This document shows, one piece after another, positions 36,604-44,693 of a stretch of DNA of 64,000 bases (the first letter of the stretch is position 1; each line of letters starts with the position of its first letter). This DNA is from an uncultured Parabacteroides sp. (GTDB lineage: Bacteria > Bacteroidota > Bacteroidia > Bacteroidales > Tannerellaceae): positions 11,388 through 75,387 of the forward strand of contig UQLN01000018.1 in NCBI GenBank assembly GCA_900541965.1. The letters are read 5' to 3'. A program made the translations under genes and the position numbers. The notes beneath the pieces are model-generated. The model was not told the origin of the DNA. It searched no databases and worked only from the letters and a program-made list of their open reading frames with translations.

Positions 36604-36691
36604 GCCATATGCCCCAAAGTCAAAACATATATGATTTGATTTTAAAACATATATGATTTGAATTCAAACCATATATGTTTTGAATATACAA
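36604..36691. repeat. Four tandem 22-bp near-palindromic units (array B)
   Basis: Units at 36604-36625, 36626-36647, 36648-36669 and 36670-36691. Each is built from a CATATATG palindrome followed by a TTTGAATTCAAA-like palindrome. Unit 1 shares ATATGCCC and AAAGTCAAAA with unit 2 of array A at 8221. The array lies between the invertible segment and the CRISPR array; the rest of this gap (36692-36846) shows a weak hairpin (cggtaatt/aattgccg) and no gene. Confidence 0.8.
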
Positions 36692-36911
36692 GGATAATGG
36701 ATAAGGAAATAGATTGTCCTGATATATTTTCATAACTATCACTCTCATAGAAAGTGTTTCTATAGAGTTTATAGAAAAGCGCTAGCACACAAGAAAAAGA
36801 AAACCGGTAATTGTGATAATTGCCGACTTCTTGAAAAGAGTCTATATCCTCATACCATAATGGTTCGATTAACCTTAAATTGGCGAATAACTGAGTAAAA
36901 TAATTTCCTAT

Positions 36912-37198
36912 ATTTAAATTCCACACGGTACAATTAAAGCACACCGGCAATGGCATAGCAGAACTTCACCATCATATTTCAATTCCACACGGTTCAATTA
37001 AAGACGACCCTGACACTTCCAATACAGCTGCGTCTTGGTTCTTTCAATTCCAAACAGTACAATTAAAAATTTAGCTGCATTAACAGAAACAGCCCTCAGA
37101 GGTGCATTTCAATACCAGACGGTGCAATTAAAGACGACCCTGATACTTCCAATACGGCTGCGAGATGGTTATTTCAATTTCTTAAGCGATCCAATTAA
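36912..37198 (-). CRISPR. Short decayed CRISPR array (five repeats, four spacers)
   Basis: 28-bp repeats start at 36912, 36976, 37041, 37106 and 37171; the step is 65 bp (64 for the first), with spacers of 36-37 bp. Read on the minus strand the repeats end in GGAATTGAAAT, like the crRNA handle of type I-B systems, so the array is transcribed leftward, following cas7. Repeats differ at 2-5 positions from one another, and the last (37171-37198), next to the cas genes, keeps only its AAATTGAAAT end. A further degenerate copy fits at 36847-36874. Spacers 2 and 4 are near-identical. Confidence 0.9.
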
Positions 37199-37220
37199 TA
37201 CAAAATTCAAAGAATATCTT

Positions 37221-37256
37221 TTCCAAAGTACCCTTGTGATAAAGAGTACTTTGGAA
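37221..37256. repeat. Stem-loop between cas7 and the CRISPR array
   Basis: ttccaaagtac and gtactttggaa form a perfect 11-bp stem with a 14-nt loop, 8 bp beyond the cas7 stop and 22 bp before the first repeat. There is no T-run on either strand, so it is probably not an intrinsic terminator. It sits where the array leader would be. Confidence 0.6.
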
Positions 37257-37263
37257 CTATTCT

Positions 37264-38340
37264 TTATAATTGATTCTCATAATCAAAAGCAGACATCTGT
37301 TCAATCAGTTTCTGTTCTGCTTTTATCAGGGCATCTGCCGAACCGACAGAACCGGCAATATAACTTTTAGCGATAGGAGTAATAAATATATCCGCATACG
37401 TCGTTTCATCAATAACAGGGATGGCACTGGGCTTTTCCACATTATCTTTTAATTCTCCACGGATGGCATAAGCAATCTGGTTGGCATCATCGCTAATGGC
37501 AATGGCTACGGTTTCCATCAGGCTGAATGTCCGTGTCTGGTTAGTCGTAATACGCCAATTGATAATGGCTTTAGCCAGAGCGGGTATCAGTTCATCCCGT
37601 TTTTCCTTCGGGCAAATCAAACATTTACCAAAGATATTCTGTCCTTCAACCCAGCCTAAGTCCCGGAGTTTCGCTTCTATCTCAGGGAATAGTTCCGGTT
37701 CCAGCTTATTGGTGGAGACGCAGAACAGCGTTCTCAAATCGATGGCTATATCATATACGAAAAGACCGGATGCCCGTGTCTGCTCCTGTATAAATGCCCG
37801 GTTCGGGAGTGTCCTCCTTTTACTTACCAGCCATTCGTCCAACTCTTCTTTTGTCAATTCATCGCCCCGCTTCTTGCCATCCGACCAATACACCTTAACG
37901 ATATGGCGGTCAGGATGGGAAGTCCGGTCGAAGGTTATATCTTCCGTTGGAGATTCTATTCCCCCCAATAAAGGATGAAGCGGGCGCATTGCCGAAACCG
38001 ACAGCGGGCTACGCCTTTTAGCAGTCATCCCCCCACCGCTTTCTATCTTCATATAGCCTCCCAATAACTGGTCGGCAAACGAAGGGTCGCAGGGAGAATG
38101 AGGTTCTTTCTGGTTCGCTTTATTATCCTTGTCCTTCTTATCGATTTCCCAATTAAAGGTTATCGCGGCAAAAGGCATATTCAATGCTTCGATAATGGAG
38201 CGTTTCACCTGCTGCCCACTGGAATAGGCGATTCGTTTATTGAACTGAGGGTCATAATAATATTTCTGTCCGTCGTTTACACCAAACACCGTATGTTCCG
38301 CATGGCGAAGTCCCCGTAAATAGATAAATGGATTATTCAT
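37264..38340 (-). CDS. cas7: CRISPR-associated Cas7 (Cst2/DevR-like), type I-B
   Basis: 358 residues. It begins MNNPFIYLRGLRHAEHTVFGVNDGQ, with the GLRHAE... beginning and glycine-rich GGYMKIESGGGMTAKRRSPL loop typical of Cas7 backbone proteins of the DevR/Cst2 group, which coat crRNA in the Cascade complex. Last gene of the cas operon, 18 bp after cas8. The family assignment rests on motif impression and context. Confidence 0.82.
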   Translation of the reverse strand: MNNPFIYLRGLRHAEHTVFGVNDGQKYYYDPQFNKRIAYSSGQQVKRSIIEALNMPFAAITFNWEIDKKDKDNKANQKEPHSPCDPSFADQLLGGYMKIESGGGMTAKRRSPLSVSAMRPLHPLLGGIESPTEDITFDRTSHPDRHIVKVYWSDGKKRGDELTKEELDEWLVSKRRTLPNRAFIQEQTRASGLFVYDIAIDLRTLFCVSTNKLEPELFPEIEAKLRDLGWVEGQNIFGKCLICPKEKRDELIPALAKAIINWRITTNQTRTFSLMETVAIAISDDANQIAYAIRGELKDNVEKPSAIPVIDETTYADIFITPIAKSYIAGSVGSADALIKAEQKLIEQMSAFDYENQL

Positions 38341-38358
38341 GATATTATATTTAGTTTT

Positions 38359-39678
38359 TCAATTCTTTGATTTCCAATAGACATATTCAAAATCTATCAA
38401 GGCGATAAACAAAGGGAACTTGTCTGCCGGCATAACCAAAACCTCTTTCACCATATTCCTGAACACATCGGCATTTGCGGGTTCATACGCTATCACCTCT
38501 TTGAGTTTGTTGACCAAGGTATCCAACTTGCTTGCCTTTCTTATCTCTTTCGATAAAACGGAGAATACGGTCCTGCCGTTTTCCGAGGTATTCTCAAACT
38601 CAATCAAAGCCCGGGCTATTTTTGTTGCCTGCTCCATCAATTCTGTTTTGTTTATCATAGCTATCATCCATATTTTATATAGTTCATACTTTAGATACGA
38701 CTCCCGGTCTGAAAACTTATAGTCTTTTCCCTGTGCATATGGCATTGAACCGACCGGGAGGTATTGCCTTAGCTTATCCGGTTCTATCGCCCTTAAACCG
38801 ATAGTGCCCAGTTTACATGCCGACTTAAAAGTATAATACGGTTCCAATGCCTCTATTGCTTTATCCGAGAGGATGGTTTCCGCTGCGTCTACAAAAAGTT
38901 TATCCCTAAGGTCGAACAGCGAGTGTATCTCCGGCAGATAGATATTTATAAAACCTAAAGTCGTGTTCGTCTGCGACAGGTTATACGCATAAGCGGTTAT
39001 CGTCTTCCGGGGATATTTTAACGACAATGCCATAACGACAGAAAGCCACAGTCCGGATTGGATTGCAAGACGTCCCTTTACCTCTACCGGAGTGATATAA
39101 AAACCTCTTTCCGGAGATTGGGCGTTAAAACTTTCCTCGCAGCCATGGCATAGCCAATGCCCGTTCCATGTTTCTATCTGTTTATCCTTTATTGCCGGAG
39201 TCTGGTTCAGATATTTGCGATAGATTTCCCATCCCCGGAACAGATGCCATAACACTTCCGGCTCATCTATCAGCATGACGAATCCCCCGCTTACACCAAT
39301 GGCAAGGGCTTCGCCTATCCATGAAGCATACATCTCGTTTGCATCAATCGAAGTGTGGATATCCGATACCTGCCCGGAGGTAGTACCTCCCGAATCCTTA
39401 GCTGCATATCCTACAAAGATGGACATGTTCGGTTCGCCGCCGGCTATTGCCTCCTGCAAGTTATGGAGCTGCGCCAATGGCTTGCTGCCGTATTTCTTTA
39501 CATCTTCACTTTTGGGTTTCTGGAAAAAAGGTGAATTGCTTACATGCATCAAATGCCTGTCGTCATTGAAGAACAGGGGGAAGAATACCTGTTCAAAAAA
39601 ATCGCAGGCAGAGAGGCTTGTGTGCATCCGCTCATTATATATCTTCAGAAACTTCTTACCTATATAGCTTGTGTACAT
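38359..39678 (-). CDS. cas8b: CRISPR-associated Cas8-like large subunit (Cst1/Cas8b1-like)
   Basis: 439 residues. A Cys pair (WLCHGCEESF, about residue 175) resembles the putative zinc motif of the Cst1 group of Cas8 proteins. The rest has no enzymatic signature, as expected for a subunit that recognises the PAM and bridges to Cas3. It is assigned mainly by position between cas3 and cas7. Its start overlaps the end of cas3 by 19 bp. Confidence 0.72.
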   Translation of the reverse strand: MYTSYIGKKFLKIYNERMHTSLSACDFFEQVFFPLFFNDDRHLMHVSNSPFFQKPKSEDVKKYGSKPLAQLHNLQEAIAGGEPNMSIFVGYAAKDSGGTTSGQVSDIHTSIDANEMYASWIGEALAIGVSGGFVMLIDEPEVLWHLFRGWEIYRKYLNQTPAIKDKQIETWNGHWLCHGCEESFNAQSPERGFYITPVEVKGRLAIQSGLWLSVVMALSLKYPRKTITAYAYNLSQTNTTLGFINIYLPEIHSLFDLRDKLFVDAAETILSDKAIEALEPYYTFKSACKLGTIGLRAIEPDKLRQYLPVGSMPYAQGKDYKFSDRESYLKYELYKIWMIAMINKTELMEQATKIARALIEFENTSENGRTVFSVLSKEIRKASKLDTLVNKLKEVIAYEPANADVFRNMVKEVLVMPADKFPLFIALIDFEYVYWKSKN

Positions 39679-41840
39679 ATTGTTGTAAGATTGGATGATT
39701 CGACTACCCGTAATCCGTAAATCTCATACGCTTCCTGGCTCACCGGAACGACAAAAGGATTCGACCCGATACCATCCAACTGTTCATAGCCGGATGCATG
39801 CCGGGTGATAAACTTCCAGTTCACAGGTATCTCCATCTGTATTCGTTCCTCCCAACCTGCCTGGATATACCGTTCCCTATCCGAAGCCAGAATACATGTA
39901 GCGGTGTCTATGCCGAGTGCTTTTAGCAGAATGGCTTCCGAGCGGCTTGTCAGCTTCATCAAAGAGAACAGACCGTCCTTATAAGCCAAGTGGATGTCTA
40001 TCTCTTTTGTATCCGATTCTTTATACACCTCATCGAGCATTCCCTGCAAATTACGTTCCTGCAGGACTTCGCCTTTATCGGGCAATTGGTCGAAACTGCG
40101 TTGCAGTATATCCTTTTTATACGGTAATGCGTTCCCATCGGGAGCAATGACATGGATTGGTTTACAGGTTCTCAAAGCGGGTGGCAACCGCTTCCTGTTT
40201 ATCCTTCCGAATCGCTGAATCAGGCTATCCAAAGGAGCGCACTGCGTAATCATCCGGTCGAAGCTTATGTCCAGACTTACCTCTACGACTTGTGTGGATA
40301 CTACCAGACAAGGGGATTTGCCACAGCCGTATGCTTCACTGTCGAACTCCGTTTTCAATCGTCTTTCCAATCGAACCCGGTCGCCCCGCTTAAAGCGCGC
40401 ATGTATGAGCATCATCGGTATATCCGGATATTCCGCTTTAAATGTTTCATAGGCTTGCTGGGCTTTCAAGACCGTGTTGTAAATCACCAGTACCTTTTCC
40501 TGCTGCTTAAAGGCATGGGACAAGATTTCCGGGATATCATGCTCGTCCTTCATCTTATAAATGCAGTGGCGGTTGTAGGAATCCAATTGCTCGCCGGTCA
40601 GGCGAACTTCATAGACCTTGTCTTTGCCCCCTAACAGTTCGAGCAGCTTTTTATATAACCGGGTGGACATTGTTGCCGTGCCGATATGGATACGGCAATC
40701 GAATTTTAATAAAACCTTTACGATTTCAAGTACCATTGCCTGCGAATAATCCGAATAGGTATGAATCTCATCCAGAATTATATCACAGCCTTTTATATCC
40801 AGCAACATGCTCTCGAATCCGGTCGTTCCGAAGATGATTGAAGATAATTGATGGGGCGTCAGCACCTTTACCGACGAACCGGCTAATGGTTGCAACATCC
40901 TTTCTTCCACATTATCCCCTACCGTAATCCTGGAGGTCGCATGCAATAAGCGGACATCTTTATTCGGTATGGTTGCCTTCAACCGTTCCCACATGGCATT
41001 AATCGATGCCTGAAAAGGAAGGGTATAGAATATACGTCCCTTGCATCTCCTCAACAGGAAGTCTGTCTTCCCCGAACCGGTTGAGGCGACAGCCAACGTA
41101 TGCATCCGTTTATCGTCCGCCGGTATCTTTGATAAAGGATATAAATCATTCTCCCGCCGCAAATCGAAATAATAAGATAAATCCGGCTTCTCGAATAAGC
41201 GGGTAAGTTCCTTCGAGGTGTTTGACGAGAAAGCGGAAGCGAAATGGTCAGCCGCCATCAGTAAACCCCGCCAGGCAGACCAGTCGTAAGTCTGCCGTTT
41301 ACAATAATCGACGGCATAGAGCAGGGCACGTCTTGCCTCCTCTTTGGATATGCTTGTACAGGGATAACCCAATCGATGCAATATCTCCAAACCATACACA
41401 CTCCATGCTTCCCAATCCTGCAAATGGTTCCCGACCCAATTCCGGTCTTTTGTGGCAAGGTCTAAGATTCCCCCGCCTTTAACATCTCCTTTTATGGGCT
41501 TATGATGGGCAACCACCATCTCTATCAGAATATTCCATTCCGATTCGGGGAAAGCCGGAAGGAATGCCAAGGAAGATAACTCGTGCCTGTAAACAAACTG
41601 ATTTCCACTGTTTACCGGAGAGTCGTCCGTTTCTTCGTGCAACCGCTTTTGAGAAAACGGATGTGCCTTACCCAAATCATGCAGTGCTGCCCCCTTTCTT
41701 GCCAGACTCACATCAAAAGGGTAATGCATGTATTTGGCAAAGACTTCTACTGCCCACACGACAAACTGCGAATGGTCTGACAAAGTAGTTCCACCGTGCT
41801 CTTTACTTTTGGCTAATATATCATCGAGCGATTTTGTCAT
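39660..41840 (-). CDS. cas3: CRISPR-associated helicase-nuclease Cas3
   Basis: 726 residues. The N-terminal HD nuclease has HDLGKAHPFSQKRLH and AHHKPIKGD; the helicase has Walker A ASTGSGKTDF, the DEIH box (DEIHTYSDYS), SAT-like GTATMS and motif VI QRFGRINRKR. All key residues appear intact. Cas3 is recruited to the R-loop and shreds target DNA. Its ATG overlaps the cas5 stop (ATGA). Confidence 0.95.
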   Translation of the reverse strand: MTKSLDDILAKSKEHGGTTLSDHSQFVVWAVEVFAKYMHYPFDVSLARKGAALHDLGKAHPFSQKRLHEETDDSPVNSGNQFVYRHELSSLAFLPAFPESEWNILIEMVVAHHKPIKGDVKGGGILDLATKDRNWVGNHLQDWEAWSVYGLEILHRLGYPCTSISKEEARRALLYAVDYCKRQTYDWSAWRGLLMAADHFASAFSSNTSKELTRLFEKPDLSYYFDLRRENDLYPLSKIPADDKRMHTLAVASTGSGKTDFLLRRCKGRIFYTLPFQASINAMWERLKATIPNKDVRLLHATSRITVGDNVEERMLQPLAGSSVKVLTPHQLSSIIFGTTGFESMLLDIKGCDIILDEIHTYSDYSQAMVLEIVKVLLKFDCRIHIGTATMSTRLYKKLLELLGGKDKVYEVRLTGEQLDSYNRHCIYKMKDEHDIPEILSHAFKQQEKVLVIYNTVLKAQQAYETFKAEYPDIPMMLIHARFKRGDRVRLERRLKTEFDSEAYGCGKSPCLVVSTQVVEVSLDISFDRMITQCAPLDSLIQRFGRINRKRLPPALRTCKPIHVIAPDGNALPYKKDILQRSFDQLPDKGEVLQERNLQGMLDEVYKESDTKEIDIHLAYKDGLFSLMKLTSRSEAILLKALGIDTATCILASDRERYIQAGWEERIQMEIPVNWKFITRHASGYEQLDGIGSNPFVVPVSQEAYEIYGLRVVESSNLTTICTQAI

Positions 41841-42433
41841 ATAAGATTGCTTCGGATGGGATTGCCCGTTACATACAGTTTTCCATACATCGCTTCCGAA
41901 TTGCCGTATCGGTTATATCCGGATTTAAATCCATTGCCCTCGTCTGTGGCAATCCATTCGAATCCTTCTATTTGCTCAAATGCTTCTTCCGGCATTTCTA
42001 CAGGCCGTTCAGGCAGAAGTATATCTTCATTCCGGCACAGGCAGACCGATTGCCGGGAAGCCCGTAACGCATCTCCTTCATTTGCAAAAGCCAAATATAA
42101 ATGGGGATATAGAAGAACGCCCCGGGTAATGATGCTGATATTTTTAGGCAGATAATAAACGCGTCCCTGGCTGTCCGTCTTCCTCTCTTTAACGAAACCG
42201 CCTTTGGACCAGGTTCGTTCCAATTGGGAATCCAGACCGCAATAGTTCAACCGGTACCGGCATATCTTACGAACCGTGCCGTTTTCACGAAGCAGTTCGG
42301 GAAACAGTTTCTTTTCAATGCCCTCCAATGTGGATGCTACCAGAAACTGCTGGCTGAATGTTTCGCCATCGCGTACGGCAGTCCAGGGTTTGATAAACCC
42401 GAACGGTCCTGTATATTTCACTACATAATACAT
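41837..42433 (-). CDS. cas5: CRISPR-associated Cas5
   Basis: 198 residues from MYYVVKYTGPFGFIKPWTAVRDGETFSQQFL. The open frame extends to 42550, but that part overlaps cas6 and is unlike the family. The N-terminal F-x-x-P-x-T/W pattern and later GVLLYPHLYLAF fit Cas5, which caps the 5' handle of crRNA. It starts 17 bp after cas6. Confidence 0.82.
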   Translation of the reverse strand: MYYVVKYTGPFGFIKPWTAVRDGETFSQQFLVASTLEGIEKKLFPELLRENGTVRKICRYRLNYCGLDSQLERTWSKGGFVKERKTDSQGRVYYLPKNISIITRGVLLYPHLYLAFANEGDALRASRQSVCLCRNEDILLPERPVEMPEEAFEQIEGFEWIATDEGNGFKSGYNRYGNSEAMYGKLYVTGNPIRSNLI

Positions 42434-42450
42434 CCTGTCCTCCTTCTTTA

Positions 42451-43113
42451 TTAATATAACGAACCAAAACCCGCCCCGGTCATATTTCCCAGACCGACAG
42501 ACCAGGCAAATGCCTTTGTCTCGGGTTTGCCCTGAATAAATACCGGACACATACTACCTTTGATTCCGATACCATGAATGGATGTCATCTTTACTTTCTT
42601 ATTCTGATAGGATATATCGAACCGAATGTCCAATGTATTATCCTCGGGAAGACCGGCTATCTGCATTTTATGCTTCAGGGTTTCCACCAGCAGGGAACCG
42701 GCTTCCTTATCATCATAGGTATAGTATTTGGAAGATTTGTCTGCCAGTTGCCTTTTGATAAATACGGGGCTTGCCAGTTTAAAATATTCCTGTTCGGAAA
42801 AGTCCGGAACCTCCTGAAGCGTCACGTCCTTTACCTGCAAGCCTAAAAACATATCAGGGTCAGCCAGAATGGTTCTGACAATCTTCTTTATATAGGTATC
42901 ATCATAAAAACTGATAAACCACTTCGCCCCGTTCCGGAAGTTATAGCCATTCGTTGCCAGGTTACCGTTTTGCAGCCAGGAGAAAGAGTACAGGGAAATC
43001 TTATCATGGATGTCATTATCGCCTATCCATTTATGTAGGGTTCCTATCAGTTTCTGCTGGTAGTCGAAGTGGATGATTCCTTTGTTCGGAGTGGTGGTCA
43101 GGTGTATTCTCAT
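42451..43113 (-). CDS. cas6: CRISPR-associated endoribonuclease Cas6
   Basis: 220 residues from MRIHLTTTPNKGIIHFDYQQKLIGTLHKWIG; His residues near the N-terminus (HFDYQ, LHKW) are candidates for the catalytic site. The C-terminal GLGNMTGAGFGSLY is the glycine-rich signature of Cas6. It cuts pre-crRNA inside the repeat, leaving the 8-nt handle. First gene of cas6-cas5-cas3-cas8-cas7. Confidence 0.93.
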   Translation of the reverse strand: MRIHLTTTPNKGIIHFDYQQKLIGTLHKWIGDNDIHDKISLYSFSWLQNGNLATNGYNFRNGAKWFISFYDDTYIKKIVRTILADPDMFLGLQVKDVTLQEVPDFSEQEYFKLASPVFIKRQLADKSSKYYTYDDKEAGSLLVETLKHKMQIAGLPEDNTLDIRFDISYQNKKVKMTSIHGIGIKGSMCPVFIQGKPETKAFAWSVGLGNMTGAGFGSLY

Positions 43114-43214
43114 ATAATTTGTCAGTTTGTTACACAATCAGGTTACTAATTAAGCAAATAAATTCAAGGTTTACATACGAATCGGCAGAAAATATCGAGG
43201 CACACAGATATAAA

Positions 43215-43280
43215 CATAACTATGGCTTTCCCAAATCATAGTTATCATTTTGGAAAATCATAACTATGATTCGAAAAAGC
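43215..43280. repeat. Three tandem 22-bp near-palindromic units (array C)
   Basis: Units at 43215-43236, 43237-43258 and 43259-43280, then a truncated CATACC. Each begins CATA and contains an ACTATG/CATAGT half-palindrome. The whole also folds into one long hairpin around 43246. The unit length and layout match arrays A and B though the words differ. It lies between the gltA stop and the cas6 start. Confidence 0.75.
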
Positions 43281-43303
43281 CATACCTTAGCAGTCGTTAT
43301 CAA

Positions 43304-44653
43304 TCAACGTTCCTTTATAGGGATATATTCCTGTTCATCCAAAACATTCTTGTAAGCCGGACGGATGATACGCTTGCCTTCGAAGTTCAATTCTTCAATC
43401 CGGTGTGCCGTCCATCCTACGATACGTGCCATTGCAAACAACGGGGTATAGATTTCCTGCGGCAAACCGATCATTTCATATACGAAGCCGGAATAGAAGT
43501 CTACGTTGGAAGATACTTTCTTCTTGGTTCCTTTATGTTTGGCGAAACATTCGATAGCACGTTCTTCCAGCAATTCGAGGAAGGCAAATTCTTCTTCACG
43601 CCCTTTCTCCTTTGCCAGGTCGCGGGCAAGCTCTTTCAGCACAACGGCGCGAGGGTCCGAAATGGTATATACCGCATGTCCGATACCATAAATCAAACCG
43701 GATTTATTATACACTTCCTTATTCAGCATACGCATGAAATAGGTATCGATTTCATCCACATTCGTCCAGTCCTGGATATTCTCTTTCAGGTGATGGAACA
43801 TGTCGACAACCTGGATATTGGCGCCACCATGCAACGGGCCTTTCAACGAACCGATACCTGCTGCTATAGAGGAGTAAGTATCCGTACCGGTAGAGCTGGT
43901 CACGCGGACGGTAAAGGTCGAGTTGTTACCACCTCCGTGCTCAGCCTGCAATACCAGCAATAAGTCCAATGTACGGGCATCCAACTCGGTATATTCGCGT
44001 TTCAGCATATGAAGGAAGTTCTCTGCAATAGAGAGGTTTTCATGCGGATGGCGGATATGCAGGGAACGTCCCTGCTGGCTATGGCGGAAGATATTGTAAG
44101 CGTAAGCAATAATTGTAGGGAAACGGGAGATAAGCTCGATAGACTGACGCATCAGGTTATCGCGGGAAGTATCATCCGGATTCGGATCGAACGTATACAT
44201 TTCGAGTACGCTACGAGACAGGATATTCATGATGTTCTGTCCTTCCAGGTCGAGGATATTCATCTTTGTCTTCTGTTCCAAAGGCATATTATCGCAGAGC
44301 AATTCCTTGAAGCCTGCCAGTTCTTCCTTGTCTGGCAATTTGCCGGAAAGCAGCAGATAGGCTACTTCTTCAAAACCGAAACGTTTCTCGTTGATAAACG
44401 CGTGTGCGAGGTCTTCCACATCATAACCACGATAGAACAGTTTACCGGGTATGGCTTTCAGTCCGCCTTCCGGCAAACGCTCGTAGCCCACTACATTACC
44501 AATCTTGGTCAATCCCACCAAAACACCGCTACCGTCTTCATTACGCAAACCCCGCTTCACATTATACATCGGGAACAGTTCGTTATCTATTTTACAGGCA
44601 TCTCTGGATGCGTCGGACAGCTTATAAATGATATACTCTTTCTTCATTGTCAT
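43304..44653 (-). CDS. gltA: Citrate synthase
   Basis: 449 residues. HGGGNNSTFTVRVTSSTGTD and GPLHGGANIQVVDM carry the catalytic His residues, and YGIGHAVYTISDPRA the third active-site region. A long N-terminal extension compared with E. coli suggests the type seen in several anaerobes. It condenses oxaloacetate and acetyl-CoA. Third gene of acn-icd-gltA, 40 bp after icd; the start could also be 44647. Confidence 0.95.
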   Translation of the reverse strand: MTMKKEYIIYKLSDASRDACKIDNELFPMYNVKRGLRNEDGSGVLVGLTKIGNVVGYERLPEGGLKAIPGKLFYRGYDVEDLAHAFINEKRFGFEEVAYLLLSGKLPDKEELAGFKELLCDNMPLEQKTKMNILDLEGQNIMNILSRSVLEMYTFDPNPDDTSRDNLMRQSIELISRFPTIIAYAYNIFRHSQQGRSLHIRHPHENLSIAENFLHMLKREYTELDARTLDLLLVLQAEHGGGNNSTFTVRVTSSTGTDTYSSIAAGIGSLKGPLHGGANIQVVDMFHHLKENIQDWTNVDEIDTYFMRMLNKEVYNKSGLIYGIGHAVYTISDPRAVVLKELARDLAKEKGREEEFAFLELLEERAIECFAKHKGTKKKVSSNVDFYSGFVYEMIGLPQEIYTPLFAMARIVGWTAHRIEELNFEGKRIIRPAYKNVLDEQEYIPIKER

Positions 44654-44693
44654 ACTTTTTTATACTCATTATTCATGTAATTCATATCCGGAA

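Noticed and set aside
36912..37198. CRISPR array transcribed on the plus strand
   Set aside because: The repeat end GGAATTGAAAT on the minus strand matches type I-B crRNA handles, and the cas genes run the same way.
37035..37370. Open frame running through the CRISPR array
   Set aside because: It crosses repeats, spacers and the end of cas7 on the other strand; the 65-bp period explains it.
42434..42550. Longer N-terminus for Cas5
   Set aside because: The extension overlaps cas6 and does not resemble Cas5; start at 42433 fits the family and the spacing.
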